A stretch of 19,396 nt of DNA from Actinomycetes bacterium (GTDB lineage: Bacteria > Actinomycetota > Actinomycetes > Propionibacteriales > Propionibacteriaceae): NCBI GenBank assembly GCA_023436925.1, contig JAEZHJ010000111.1, positions 1 to 19,396 on the forward strand. The letters are read 5' to 3'. Each line of letters begins with the position of its first letter. Position 1 is the first letter of the stretch. Both the position numbers and the translations under genes were made by a program. Below the pieces are notes generated by a model. It ran no database searches, was not told where the DNA came from, and saw only the letters and a program-made list of their open reading frames with translations. Positions 5,867 to 13,564 of the stretch are shown here, piece by piece.

Positions 5867-8032
5867 ATGGCACTGTCCAACCCCATGCTGTACGAGCTCG
5901 CCGCAGCATTCGGGATCGCCACCGAGTTCTGGGACTGGAAGGGTCGTCACACCACCATCGATGACGACACCATGATCGCGATCCTGGCCAGCATGGACGT
6001 GGACGCCTCCGACCCCGAGCGGGCCGCCCAGGCCCTCGACGACTGGCGCAACCGGCCCTGGACCCGCGTGCTGCCGCCGTGCACCGTGATGCGGCAGGGC
6101 CGTCCGTACCGGATCTACGCCCACGTCCCGCACGGCGAGTGGATCAAGGTCGGCATCCGCCTGGAAGAGGGCGGCTGGCGCGACGCCCACCAGGTCAGCC
6201 ACGACGAGCCGCCGCGTTGGATCGACGGTGAACTGGTGGGGGAGGCGGCCTTCGAGCTGCCGGGCGACCTCCCGCTGGGCTACCACCGACTCCACGCCGA
6301 GACCGCTCTCGGCCAGAGCGAGAGCACCCTGGTGGTCAGCCCGCAGTTCCTCGGCTTCCCCGCGGCCATGGGGGACAAGCGGGCCTGGGGCTACGCCGTC
6401 CAGCTGTACAGCGTGCGCTCGGCCGGCTCGTGGGGGATCGGCGACCTGCTCGACCTCAGCGACCTGGCGACCTGGGCGGCGACCCAGCAGTTCGCCAGCT
6501 ACATCCTGATCAACCCGCTGCACGCCGCCGAGCCGATGCCGCCGCTCGAGCCTTCGCCCTACCTTCCGGCCAGCCGCCGCTTCGTCAACCCGCTCTACAT
6601 CCGTCCCGAGCACCTGCCGGAGTACGGCATGCTCAGCGAGGACGAGCGCAGCCGGATCCAGGCACTCAAGGCGGAACTGGACAAGGCGCTGGCGGACCAG
6701 CCGCTGATCGACCGCGACACGATCTGGAAGTACAAGCTGCCCGCCCTGCGGATCATCTACGAGGCGGGGCTGCGTCCGGTGCGCCGGATGGCCCAGGAGG
6801 ACTTCGTCCGCCGGGAGGGCCGCGCGCTCACCCAGTTCGCCACCTGGTGCGCGCTGGTCACCGAGTACGGCATGAACTGGCGGGAGTGGCCGGTGGAGTT
6901 TCACCGTCCGTCCTCGCCGGAGGTGGCCGCCTTCGCCGAACGGCACGCCCGCGACATCGCCTTCTACGAGTGGGTGCAGTGGGTCGCCGACATGCAGCTG
7001 CGCTCGGCGCAGTCGGTGGCGCGCGACTCCGGGATGCGGATCGGCATCATGAGCGACCTCGCCGTCGGGGTCAGCAAGCAGAGCGCCGAGGCGTGGACCT
7101 ACGGCAACCTGTTCGCCCAGGGGGTCAGCGTCGGAGCCCCGCCGGACCACTTCAACCAGACCGGTCAGGACTGGGGCCAGGCGCCGTGGCGCCCCGACCG
7201 GCTCGACGACCTGTCCTACGCCCCGTTCCGCACCACCGTGGCGGGCCTGCTGCGCCACTCCGGCGGGATGCGGGTCGACCACATCATGGCGATGTTCCGG
7301 CTGTGGTGGATCCCGGAGGGCCAGCCGCCCACCAAGGGCACCTACGTCCGCTACAACCACGAGGCGATGGTCGGCATCCTGGCGCTGGAGGCGCACCGGG
7401 CCGGCGCGCTGATCGTGGGGGAGGACCTCGGCGTGGTCGAGCCGTGGGTGCGCGACTACTTGCGCGAACGCGGCATCCTGGGCACCTCGATCGCCTGGTT
7501 CGAGCGGACGCAGGATGGCCACCCGCTGCCCCCGGAGTGGTGGCGGGAGTACTGCCTCGCCTCGGTCACCACCCACGACCTGCCGCCGACCGCCGGCTAC
7601 CTGGCCAAGGACCACGTCCGGCTCCAGCACGGCCTCGGCCTGCTCACCGAGTCGCTGGAGGACGAACTGGCCCAGGCCGACCGCGAGCAGGGGGCGTTCA
7701 TCAACTTCCTGCGCGAGCGCGGCTTCCTCGAGGAGCACGAGCCGAGCACCGAGGACATCGTGCTGGCCCTGCACCGCTACCTGGTGGCGACCCCGTCCCG
7801 GGTGCTGTGCGCGGTGCTGCCGGACGCGGTCGGTGACCGGCGGACCCAGAACCAGCCCGGCACCTGGCGGGAGTACCCGAACTGGCGGATCCCGCTCAGC
7901 CACCCCGACGGCCGTCCGATGATGCTGGAGGAGCTCTACGCCGACGAGCGTGCGCTGCGCCTGGCCGGCATCATGAACGGCTTCGTCTCCCCGCCGGTGG
8001 CACCCCGTCCGGTGCCGGAGTTCGCCGAATAG
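5867..8032 (+). CDS. malQ: 4-alpha-glucanotransferase (amylomaltase), GH77
   Basis: A 721-aa cytosolic enzyme that transfers alpha-1,4-glucan segments between maltodextrins, used in maltose and glycogen metabolism. Length matches the long actinobacterial MalQ type, which has an extra N-terminal region of about 150 residues before the GH77 barrel. Seen: YAVQLYSVRSAGSWGIGD at the barrel start, PSPYLPASRRFVNPLYI, the nucleophile Asp397 in GIMSDLAVGV, MRVDHIMAMFRLWWIP, the acid/base Glu519 in IVGEDLGVV, and Asp571 in TTHDLPPTAGYL. All three catalytic carboxylates are present. The ATG has no strong ribosome binding site (only GAAAGA-like). It converges on pncA with an 8-bp gap. No other mal or glg genes are in the window. 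Confidence 0.95.
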   Translation: MALSNPMLYELAAAFGIATEFWDWKGRHTTIDDDTMIAILASMDVDASDPERAAQALDDWRNRPWTRVLPPCTVMRQGRPYRIYAHVPHGEWIKVGIRLEEGGWRDAHQVSHDEPPRWIDGELVGEAAFELPGDLPLGYHRLHAETALGQSESTLVVSPQFLGFPAAMGDKRAWGYAVQLYSVRSAGSWGIGDLLDLSDLATWAATQQFASYILINPLHAAEPMPPLEPSPYLPASRRFVNPLYIRPEHLPEYGMLSEDERSRIQALKAELDKALADQPLIDRDTIWKYKLPALRIIYEAGLRPVRRMAQEDFVRREGRALTQFATWCALVTEYGMNWREWPVEFHRPSSPEVAAFAERHARDIAFYEWVQWVADMQLRSAQSVARDSGMRIGIMSDLAVGVSKQSAEAWTYGNLFAQGVSVGAPPDHFNQTGQDWGQAPWRPDRLDDLSYAPFRTTVAGLLRHSGGMRVDHIMAMFRLWWIPEGQPPTKGTYVRYNHEAMVGILALEAHRAGALIVGEDLGVVEPWVRDYLRERGILGTSIAWFERTQDGHPLPPEWWREYCLASVTTHDLPPTAGYLAKDHVRLQHGLGLLTESLEDELAQADREQGAFINFLRERGFLEEHEPSTEDIVLALHRYLVATPSRVLCAVLPDAVGDRRTQNQPGTWREYPNWRIPLSHPDGRPMMLEELYADERALRLAGIMNGFVSPPVAPRPVPEFAE

Positions 8033-8040
8033 CGGACCGG

Positions 8041-8607
8041 TCAGGCGGTCGGCGAGCTGACCACCTCGACGCCCGCCGCGGCGAAGTCGGCCAGGGTCGC
8101 GTCCAGCCGCTGCGGCGCGACGGCGGCGGTCAGGTCGACCAGCACCCTGGTTCGCAGGCCCGCCGCGGCCGCGTCCAGGGCGGTGGCCCGGACGCAGTAG
8201 TCGGTCGCGATCCCCGCCACATCGACCGCCGACACCTCGTGGTCGGCCAGCCACTCGGCCAGGCTCTCGCCGTCGCAGGCGCCCTCGAAGCCGGAATAGG
8301 CGGCGGCGTACTCACCCTTGGTGAACACCGCCTCGAAGGGCCGGTTCACCAGCGCCGGGTGGAAGTCAGCCCCCGGCGTGCCGGCCACGCAGTGCGGCGG
8401 CCAGCTGTCGATGAAGTCCGGATCGGGGGAGAAGTGGGATCCGGGATCGATGTGGTGGTCCTGGGTGGCCACGACGTGGTCGTAGCCGTGCTCCCCGCCG
8501 AGCAGCCCGGACAGCGCACCGGCCACCGCTGCGCCGCCGGTGACCGCGAGGGAACCGCCCTCGCAGAAGTCGTTCTGGACGTCGACCACGATCAGCGCGT
8601 GCGACAT
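8041..8607 (-). CDS. pncA: nicotinamidase (pyrazinamidase-type amidohydrolase)
   Basis: A 188-aa cytosolic enzyme that hydrolyses nicotinamide to nicotinate in NAD salvage. Catalytic triad Asp9 (VVDVQNDF), Lys97 (FTKGEY) and Cys138 (ATDYCVRATALDA) is intact. Metal ligands Asp50, His52, His58 and His72 are in place (QDHHIDPGSHF, SWPPHC). Numbering and length are almost the same as in M. tuberculosis PncA, as I know it. Its ATG overlaps the pncB stop as TGATG, so translation is probably coupled and the pair is co-transcribed. The product nicotinate is the substrate of the upstream gene, which makes a two-step salvage operon. Confidence 0.95.
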   Translation of the reverse strand: MSHALIVVDVQNDFCEGGSLAVTGGAAVAGALSGLLGGEHGYDHVVATQDHHIDPGSHFSPDPDFIDSWPPHCVAGTPGADFHPALVNRPFEAVFTKGEYAAAYSGFEGACDGESLAEWLADHEVSAVDVAGIATDYCVRATALDAAAAGLRTRVLVDLTAAVAPQRLDATLADFAAAGVEVVSSPTA

Positions 8608-9971
8608 CAGGCCTCCTTCGTGGCGTAGGGGTTCAGCGTGGGCCGACCCTCGGCGTCGAGCATGATGGTCTCCAGCACCGGCTCCCCGCGCGACATCTTG
8701 CGGGCGCTGGCGGGCAGTTCGGCCAGGGCGCGACGGTGCCGCTTCCGGGCGGCTTCGAGGGACTCCCGGCCGACCACCTCGCCGTTGTCGACCAGCTGCA
8801 CCAGCAGCGGGCGGTCGTTCCAGTCGCCCTCGGGTGCGGCCTGGATGCCGATCACCTCGGCCTGGGCCCGTCCGTTCGGCCCGAGCCGGCGCAGCGCGAA
8901 CTTGCGGCCGCCGACCGAGCCCTTGTTGACACTCAGCTTGGCGACCGGGTGGACGGGGGCGTCCGCGGCGTCCTCGGTGGCCCGGGCGACCAGCTTGTAC
9001 ACGAAGCTGCAGGTCGGCGCGCCCGAGCCGGTGACCAGGGAGGTGCCCACGCCGTAACCGTCCACCGGGGCGCTGCGCAGCGCGGCGATCTGGAACTCGT
9101 CCAGGTCGGAGGTGACGATGATCCGGGTGTTGGTGGCGCCCAGGGAGTCGAGCAGTTCGCGGACCTCGCTGGCCTGCTCGGCCAGGTCGCCCGAGTCGAG
9201 CCGCACCGCACCGAGCCGTCCGTCGGTGAGCCGGATGCCGGTGCGGATCGCCTCCTCCACGTCGTAGGTGTCGACCAGCAAGGTGGTGTCCTCGCCGAGC
9301 GCGCCCAACTGGGCGGCGAAGGCCTCCTCCTCGCTGTCGTGGAGCAGCGTGAACGAGTGGGCCGCGGTGCCGGTGGTCGGCACCCCGAAGCGTCGTCCGG
9401 CTTCGAGGTTGGAGGTGGCGGCGAAGCCCGCCACGAAGGCGGCCCGGGCGGCCGCGACCGCGGCGCCCTCGTTGGCCCGCCGGGACCCCATCTCGATGCA
9501 CGGCCGGTCACCGGCCATCTGCACCATCCGGGAGGCGGCCGAAGCGACGGCACAGTCGTAGTTGTAGATCGACAGCAGCACGGTCTCGAGCACGACCGCC
9601 TCGGCGAAGCTGCCCTCCACGGTCAGCAGGGGCGAGCCGGGGAAGTAGACCTCACCCTCGGGGTAGCCCCACACGTTGCCGGTGAACCGGTAGCCGGCCA
9701 GCCAGTCGGCGGTCGCCTCGTCCACCACCTGGGTGGAGAGCAGGAAGTCGAGTTCGGCCGGGTCGAAGCGGAACCGCTCGATCGCGTCCAGCGCCCGACC
9801 GACGCCGGCCACGACCCCGTAGCGGCGACCGGTCGGCAGCCGCCGGGCGAAGAGCTCGAAGACACTGCGGCGACCCGCCGTGCCGGACTTCAAGGCGGCC
9901 CTCACCATGGTGAGCTCGTAGTGGTCTGTCAGCAGCGCAGTGCTGGGTCCTGCCGAAGGCGATACACCCAT
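8607..9971 (-). CDS. pncB: nicotinate phosphoribosyltransferase
   Basis: A 454-aa cytosolic enzyme converting nicotinate and PRPP to nicotinate mononucleotide, the Preiss-Handler entry step of NAD synthesis. Seen: LLTDHYELTM near the start, KSGTAGRRSVFELFARRLP, GYPEGEVYFPGSPLLTVEG, and MGSRRANEGAA. The segment GTAAHSFTLL holds His205, the probable autophosphorylated histidine. Start 9971 is chosen over an in-frame ATG at 10028 because homology begins here and a TAGGGT -10 element ends 7 nt upstream, consistent with a leaderless mRNA. It is followed by pncA with a 1-nt overlap and diverges from clpS, the same arrangement as pncB1/clpS in mycobacteria. Confidence 0.95.
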   Translation of the reverse strand: MGVSPSAGPSTALLTDHYELTMVRAALKSGTAGRRSVFELFARRLPTGRRYGVVAGVGRALDAIERFRFDPAELDFLLSTQVVDEATADWLAGYRFTGNVWGYPEGEVYFPGSPLLTVEGSFAEAVVLETVLLSIYNYDCAVASAASRMVQMAGDRPCIEMGSRRANEGAAVAAARAAFVAGFAATSNLEAGRRFGVPTTGTAAHSFTLLHDSEEEAFAAQLGALGEDTTLLVDTYDVEEAIRTGIRLTDGRLGAVRLDSGDLAEQASEVRELLDSLGATNTRIIVTSDLDEFQIAALRSAPVDGYGVGTSLVTGSGAPTCSFVYKLVARATEDAADAPVHPVAKLSVNKGSVGGRKFALRRLGPNGRAQAEVIGIQAAPEGDWNDRPLLVQLVDNGEVVGRESLEAARKRHRRALAELPASARKMSRGEPVLETIMLDAEGRPTLNPYATKEA

Positions 9972-9978
9972 GCTCGCC

Positions 9979-9984
9979 ACCCTA
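9979..9984 (-). promoter_or_regulatory. -10 element of a probable leaderless pncB-pncA transcript
   Basis: On the minus strand this reads TAGGGT, followed by 7 nt (GGCGAGC) and the pncB ATG. No ribosome binding site lies between. Confidence 0.6.
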
Positions 9985-10059
9985 GGGCCCTTCGCGGGGG
10001 TGCGCCAGCCGGCTCCAGAGCCGTCCACCCGGGCCCGTGGCGGCGTCGGGGGAGCGTGT

Positions 10060-10065
10060 CAGAAT
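10060..10065 (+). promoter_or_regulatory. possible -10 element of a leaderless clpS transcript
   Basis: CAGAAT, one mismatch from TANNNT, is followed by 6 nt (GGCTGC) and the clpS ATG at 10072. No Shine-Dalgarno sequence is seen. Confidence 0.45.
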
Positions 10066-10071
10066 GGCTGC

Positions 10072-10383
10072 ATGAGCAGTCCCGCCGCCCCCGACCGTCC
10101 TGCCGGCGGTACCGCGGTCTCGGAGCGGACCGACGAGCAGCAGCTGATCGACGCCGGCTGGGTCACCATCGTGTGGGACGACCCGGTGAACCTGATGAGC
10201 TATGTCACGCACGTCTTCGCGACCTATTTCGGCTACCCGCAGCCCAAGGCGGACAAGCTCATGCTCCAGGTGCACAACGAGGGCAAGGCCGCGGTGTCCC
10301 AGGGCAGCCGCGAGGCGATGGAGACCGACGTCGACGCCATGCACTCCTACGGCCTGTGGGCCACCCTGGAGAAGGTGTCGTGA
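10072..10383 (+). CDS. clpS: ATP-dependent Clp protease adaptor ClpS
   Basis: A 103-aa adaptor that binds N-degron residues and delivers such substrates to the ClpC/ClpA-ClpP protease. The ClpS core is complete: WDDPVNLMSYVTHVFATYFG, then KADKLMLQVHNEGKAAVSQG and AMHSYGLWATLEKV. The first ~30 residues are a Pro/Ala-rich variable tail, as is usual. The start chosen is the ATG at 10072, the only one close to the homology; an in-frame ATG at 9940 would run through the divergent pncB start. The stop overlaps the GTG of the next gene by 4 nt. Confidence 0.93.
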   Translation: MSSPAAPDRPAGGTAVSERTDEQQLIDAGWVTIVWDDPVNLMSYVTHVFATYFGYPQPKADKLMLQVHNEGKAAVSQGSREAMETDVDAMHSYGLWATLEKVS

Positions 10384-10934
10384 GGCCCTTCAGCCGGCAC
10401 GGCCCGGTGATCCGGCTGCGGCTCACCGAGTACGAGGCGACCCTGCTCGAGTCGCTCTTCGACCAGCTGGCGACCCTGCTGGAGGGCGACCGCGAGCCGG
10501 TGCGAGACGGCGACCCGTTCGCCCGCTGGCAGGCCGAGTTCTCCGAGACCGGGCAGGTCGACCATTCCGACCCGGTGATCGCCCGGCTCTTCCCCGAGGC
10601 CTATCCCGATGACCCCGCCGCGAGCGCGGAGTTCCGCCGGTTCACCCAGGCCCGGCAACGGCAGGACCGGGTCGAGCAGGCCGAGACCGTGATGGCGGCG
10701 CTGCGCGACAGCGACGGCGGACGTCGGCCGGTGCAGGTCCGGGTGGCCGAGATCGACGCCTGGTTGAAGGCGCTCACCGCGCTCCGGCTGAGTCTGGCCG
10801 TCCGGCTGGGCATCGAACGCGCCGAGGACACCGACGAACTCGACCGGCTGGGCGACGACGACCCGCGCAGCTACACCTATCGGGTCTACGAGTGGCTCGG
10901 CTACCTCAGCGAGGGCCTGCTCGCCCAGCTCTGA
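10380..10934 (+). CDS. DUF2017 family protein
   Basis: A 184-aa soluble, acidic, helix-rich protein that matches DUF2017 by sequence style and by position directly after clpS, as in mycobacteria and streptomycetes. Characteristic parts: VIRLRLTEYEATLLESLFDQLATLL near the N-terminus, PVIARLFPEAYPDDPAASAEFRRFT in the middle, EIDAWLKALTALRLSLAVRLGI, and a C-terminal YRVYEWLGYLSEGLL. I know no proven function. Start is GTG at 10380, giving a GTGA overlap with the clpS stop and a GGAG 8 nt upstream inside clpS, so translation is coupled to clpS. A role in ClpS or Clp protease biology is suggested only by this constant pairing. Confidence 0.85.
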   Translation: MRPFSRHGPVIRLRLTEYEATLLESLFDQLATLLEGDREPVRDGDPFARWQAEFSETGQVDHSDPVIARLFPEAYPDDPAASAEFRRFTQARQRQDRVEQAETVMAALRDSDGGRRPVQVRVAEIDAWLKALTALRLSLAVRLGIERAEDTDELDRLGDDDPRSYTYRVYEWLGYLSEGLLAQL

Positions 10935-10939
10935 GGAGC

Positions 10940-10953
10940 GCGGACGCGTCCGC
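10940..10953. terminator. palindrome after DUF2017, possible terminator
   Basis: A perfect 14-bp palindrome (GCGGACGCGTCCGC) lies 5 bp past the DUF2017 stop, followed by CGGG-AAG-CCCG (10954-10964) and a T5 run at 10982-10986. The T-run is too far away for a canonical intrinsic terminator, but the position fits separation of clpS-DUF2017 from feoABC. Confidence 0.35.
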
Positions 10954-11014
10954 CGGGAAGCCCGCCGGATTTGGTCTCACCTTTTTGGAATTCGAGCAGC
11001 CTGGCGTACGCAAT

Positions 11015-11033
11015 TTAGCGTAGGCTTACCTAC
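11015..11033 (+). promoter_or_regulatory. IdeR/DtxR-like iron box over the feoA -10 element
   Basis: The 19-bp TTAGCGTAGGCTTACCTAC matches the remembered IdeR/DtxR consensus TTAGGTTAGGCTAACCTAA at 15 of 19 positions and contains the inverted repeat GTAGG-CTTA-CCTAC. It contains the -10 hexamer TAGGCT (11021-11026), and 7 nt later comes the feoA ATG. A bound iron-loaded repressor would therefore block both RNA polymerase and the start of a leaderless mRNA. Repression when iron is plentiful is the expected logic. Confidence 0.75.
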
Positions 11034-11267
11034 ATGTCGGGAATGACCCTGGACCGCGCCCCGCTTCGGGCACGGCTGGCGCTGCAGGAGGCGCCGGTCG
11101 GCTCCGGCACCGCCAGACGGATGGCGGCGCTCGGCCTGCGGCGGGGCACCGAACTGGTGTTGCTGCAGGCCACCGCGGGCGGTGGCCGGCTGGCCAGCGT
11201 CGCCGGTTCCCGGATCGCGCTCGGCCCCGGCGTGCTGTGCCAACTCCGCGTGGAACTGGTCGGATGA
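11034..11267 (+). CDS. feoA: FeoA ferrous iron transport accessory protein
   Basis: A 77-aa SH3-like cytosolic protein needed for full activity of the FeoB Fe(II) transporter. Seen: APVGSGTARRMAALGLRRGTELVLLQ, the usual FeoA pattern of a turn followed by LGLRRG, then GSRIALGPGVLCQLRVEL at the C-terminus. Length is normal for stand-alone FeoA. It has no ribosome binding site and begins 7 nt after TAGGCT, consistent with a leaderless message. Its stop overlaps the feoB ATG as ATGA. Confidence 0.92.
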   Translation: MSGMTLDRAPLRARLALQEAPVGSGTARRMAALGLRRGTELVLLQATAGGGRLASVAGSRIALGPGVLCQLRVELVG

Positions 11268-13303
11268 CCCGGCTGGCCGCGGATCCGCAGCCCGGCACCC
11301 GTCCGGCGTCGGTCCGGGCCGCCTGCCACGCCGGCGGCAGCCTGGCCTCCGCGGGTCCGGACGCCCCGGTGGTCGCCCTGGTCGGTTCACCCAACACCGG
11401 CAAATCGACCCTGTTCAACGCGCTGACCGGGGCCCGGGTGACGATGGGCAACTGGCCCGGCACCACGGTCGAGGTGTCGCGCGGCGTCTGGCGCATCGAG
11501 GCCGGGTCCTGCGGCTGCTGCGGCCCGAACGGCTGCACCTGCCGGGACTGCGGCTGTGACACCGGGCGGCAGGACCTCACCCTGGTCGACCTGCCCGGTG
11601 CCTACTCGCTGGAACCGGTGTCGCCGGACGAGGCGCTCACCCGGGAACTGCTGGTCGAGGGGCCGCGCGAGGAGCGACCCGACCTGTGCGTCCTGGTGGT
11701 GGACGGCGCCCGGCTCTCGCAGAGCCTGTACCTGGCAGCCCAGGTCCGCGAGCACGCGCTGCGGGTGGTGGTGGCCGTCACCATGCTCGATATCGCGGCC
11801 AAGCACGGCGTGCGGCTCGACGTCGACGGGCTGGGCGAGGCACTCGGCGTCCCGGTCGTCGCCGTCGATCCCCGTCGGCGCACCGGGCTGGACGACCTGG
11901 CCGCGGCGGTGCGGGCGGCCCTGGCCGCCGACGTCCCCGCCCCCCGTCCGGTGGTGGACCCCGGCGACGACCCGCTCGCCCTCGACGACGACCGGTTCGG
12001 CTGGGTGGCGGCGGCGATGGAGTCCGCCGCGGTCGAGCCCGGCGGGTCGGGCCGCACCTTCTCCGACCGGATCGACCGCTGGCTGACCGCGCCGGTGATC
12101 GGCCCGGCGATCTTCCTCGCCGTGATGTGGCTGGTCTTCCAGGTCACCACCTCGGTGGCGGCCCCGCTGCAGGACGGTCTCGACGCCCTGGTCGCCGGGC
12201 CGCTCTCCGACGGCGCGCGGGCGCTGCTGGCCGGCCTCGGGCTGGGCGGCAGCTGGGTTGAGGGGCTCCTGGTCGACGGCCTGATCGCCGGCGTCGGGGC
12301 CCTGCTGACCTTCGTTCCGCTGATGGCCCTGATGTTCGTCCTGCTGGCGCTGCTGGAGGACTCCGGCTACCTCGCCCGCGCCGCCGTGGTCACCGACCGG
12401 GTGATGCGCGCGATCGGCCTGCCGGGCCGCGCCTTCCTCCCGCTGATCGTCGGGTACGGCTGCAATGTGCCGGCCGTCTCGGCGACCCGGGTGCTGCCGG
12501 ACGCGGGGCAGCGGGTGCTGACCGCGCTGCTGGTGCCGTTCACGGCCTGCACCGCCCGGCTGACCGTCTTCGTCATGGTGGGGGTCGCCTTCTTCGGCCG
12601 CAATGCCGGCACGGTCGTCTTCGCCATGTACCTGGCCTCGATCGTGATCATCGTGCTCACCGGGCTGGCCCTGCGCCACACGCTGTGGCGCAACCGGCCG
12701 ATCGAACCGCTGGTGATCGACCTGCCGCCCTACCAGGTGCCGACCCTGCGGCTGACCGCGTCGGTGACCTGGGCGCGGTTGAAGGGCTTCCTGCAGACCG
12801 CGTCCGGCATCATCGTGGTCACCGTGGCGGCGGTGTGGCTGCTGCAGGCGATCCCCGTCCGCGGTGACGGCGGGTTCGCCGACACCCCGGTGGCCGACTC
12901 GGCCTACGGGGTGGCGGCCCAGGCGATCACGCCGGCCTTTGCCCCGGCCGGCTTCGCCAGGTGGGAGACCACCTCGGCGCTGGTGGTCGGCTTCGTCGCC
13001 AAGGAGGCGGTCATCTCCTCCTGGGCGCAGACCTACGCCGTCGACGAGCCCGAGGAGGGTGAGGCGGGGGCGCTGGGGGACCGGCTGGTGGCCGACTTCA
13101 CCGAGTCCTCGGGGGGCCACCCGATCCCGGCCGCGCTGGCCTTCCTGGTCTTCATGATGTCCTACACCGCGTGCGTGGCGACGATCGCGACCCAGTGGCG
13201 CGAGATCGGCCCGAAGTGGACGCTGTTCGGCATCGCCCTGCAACTGGGGGTCGCCTGGACGCTGGCGGTCGCGGTCTTCCAGATCGGGAGCCTGTTCCTG
13301 TGA
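11264..13303 (+). CDS. feoB: FeoB Fe(II) transporter with a seven-Cys insertion in the GTPase domain
   Basis: A 679-aa inner-membrane ferrous iron transporter. Order: a 36-residue leader, cytosolic G domain with G1 GSPNTGKS (41-48), G2 region GNWPGTTVE (62-70), G3 DLPG (109-112) and a G4 that reads TMLD (173-176) instead of NMxD. A helical spacer follows, then the membrane core with Gate 1 PLIVGYGCNVPAVSATR (Cys400), FTACTARLTVFVMV, and Gate 2 GFVAKEAVISSW and SYTACVATIATQWRE. Unusual: between G2 and G3 lies a Cys-rich loop with Cys at 83, 85, 86, 91, 93, 96 and 98 (DNA 11510-11557), where ordinary FeoB has a short strand and turn. It overlaps feoA (ATGA) and feoC (GTGA). Uptake of Fe2+ under low iron or oxygen is the family role; a metal-sensing role for the Cys loop is inference. 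Confidence 0.95.
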   Translation: MTRLAADPQPGTRPASVRAACHAGGSLASAGPDAPVVALVGSPNTGKSTLFNALTGARVTMGNWPGTTVEVSRGVWRIEAGSCGCCGPNGCTCRDCGCDTGRQDLTLVDLPGAYSLEPVSPDEALTRELLVEGPREERPDLCVLVVDGARLSQSLYLAAQVREHALRVVVAVTMLDIAAKHGVRLDVDGLGEALGVPVVAVDPRRRTGLDDLAAAVRAALAADVPAPRPVVDPGDDPLALDDDRFGWVAAAMESAAVEPGGSGRTFSDRIDRWLTAPVIGPAIFLAVMWLVFQVTTSVAAPLQDGLDALVAGPLSDGARALLAGLGLGGSWVEGLLVDGLIAGVGALLTFVPLMALMFVLLALLEDSGYLARAAVVTDRVMRAIGLPGRAFLPLIVGYGCNVPAVSATRVLPDAGQRVLTALLVPFTACTARLTVFVMVGVAFFGRNAGTVVFAMYLASIVIIVLTGLALRHTLWRNRPIEPLVIDLPPYQVPTLRLTASVTWARLKGFLQTASGIIVVTVAAVWLLQAIPVRGDGGFADTPVADSAYGVAAQAITPAFAPAGFARWETTSALVVGFVAKEAVISSWAQTYAVDEPEEGEAGALGDRLVADFTESSGGHPIPAALAFLVFMMSYTACVATIATQWREIGPKWTLFGIALQLGVAWTLAVAVFQIGSLFL

Positions 13304-13536
13304 CCGCGCCGGTCACCGCCGTGCTCACCCAGCTCGAGGCCGGGGTCCGCTCGGTGCCCGACCTGGCGGTGCGGACGGGCCTGTCGCCCGACCTGGTGCG
13401 CGCGGTGGTCGACCGGCTGGTGCGCACCGGACGGGTCCAGGAGTGGGTGCCGGTGGTCTCGGGCTGCGCCCCGGCTGGCTGCCGGGAGTGCGCCGCCTCA
13501 GGCTGCCCGCTCAGTTCGCCCCTCGCCGTCCGCTGA
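13300..13536 (+). CDS. feoC: FeoC-like winged-helix protein with a CX4CX2CX4C motif
   Basis: A 78-aa protein starting at GTG 13300, overlapping the feoB stop as GTGA. Residues 5-50 form a small winged helix (VLTQLEAGVRSVPDLAVRTGLSPDLVRAVVDRLVRTGRVQEW, in pieces). The C-terminus carries Cys56, Cys61, Cys64 and Cys69, the arrangement that holds an Fe-S cluster in enterobacterial FeoC. Position as third gene of a feo operon supports FeoC. In the family, FeoC is a small regulator or protector of FeoB; the exact role is debated, and similarity here is by pattern, not long identity. Confidence 0.8.
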   Translation: MTAPVTAVLTQLEAGVRSVPDLAVRTGLSPDLVRAVVDRLVRTGRVQEWVPVVSGCAPAGCRECAASGCPLSSPLAVR

Positions 13537-13564
13537 GCGGCCGTTCGCTGTCCGTCGCGACCGG

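Noticed and set aside
5795..8254. Very long minus-strand frame opposite malQ (819 codons)
   Set aside because: No domain is recognisable and composition is shadow-like; the plus strand encodes a complete GH77 enzyme.
9940..10071. Longer ClpS from the ATG at 9940
   Set aside because: It would lie across the pncB start and both divergent promoters; ClpS homology begins well after 10072.
11387..13243. Long minus-strand frame opposite feoB (618 codons)
   Set aside because: Antisense shadow with Gln/His/Gly/Arg-rich low-complexity sequence; feoB motifs are all on the plus strand.
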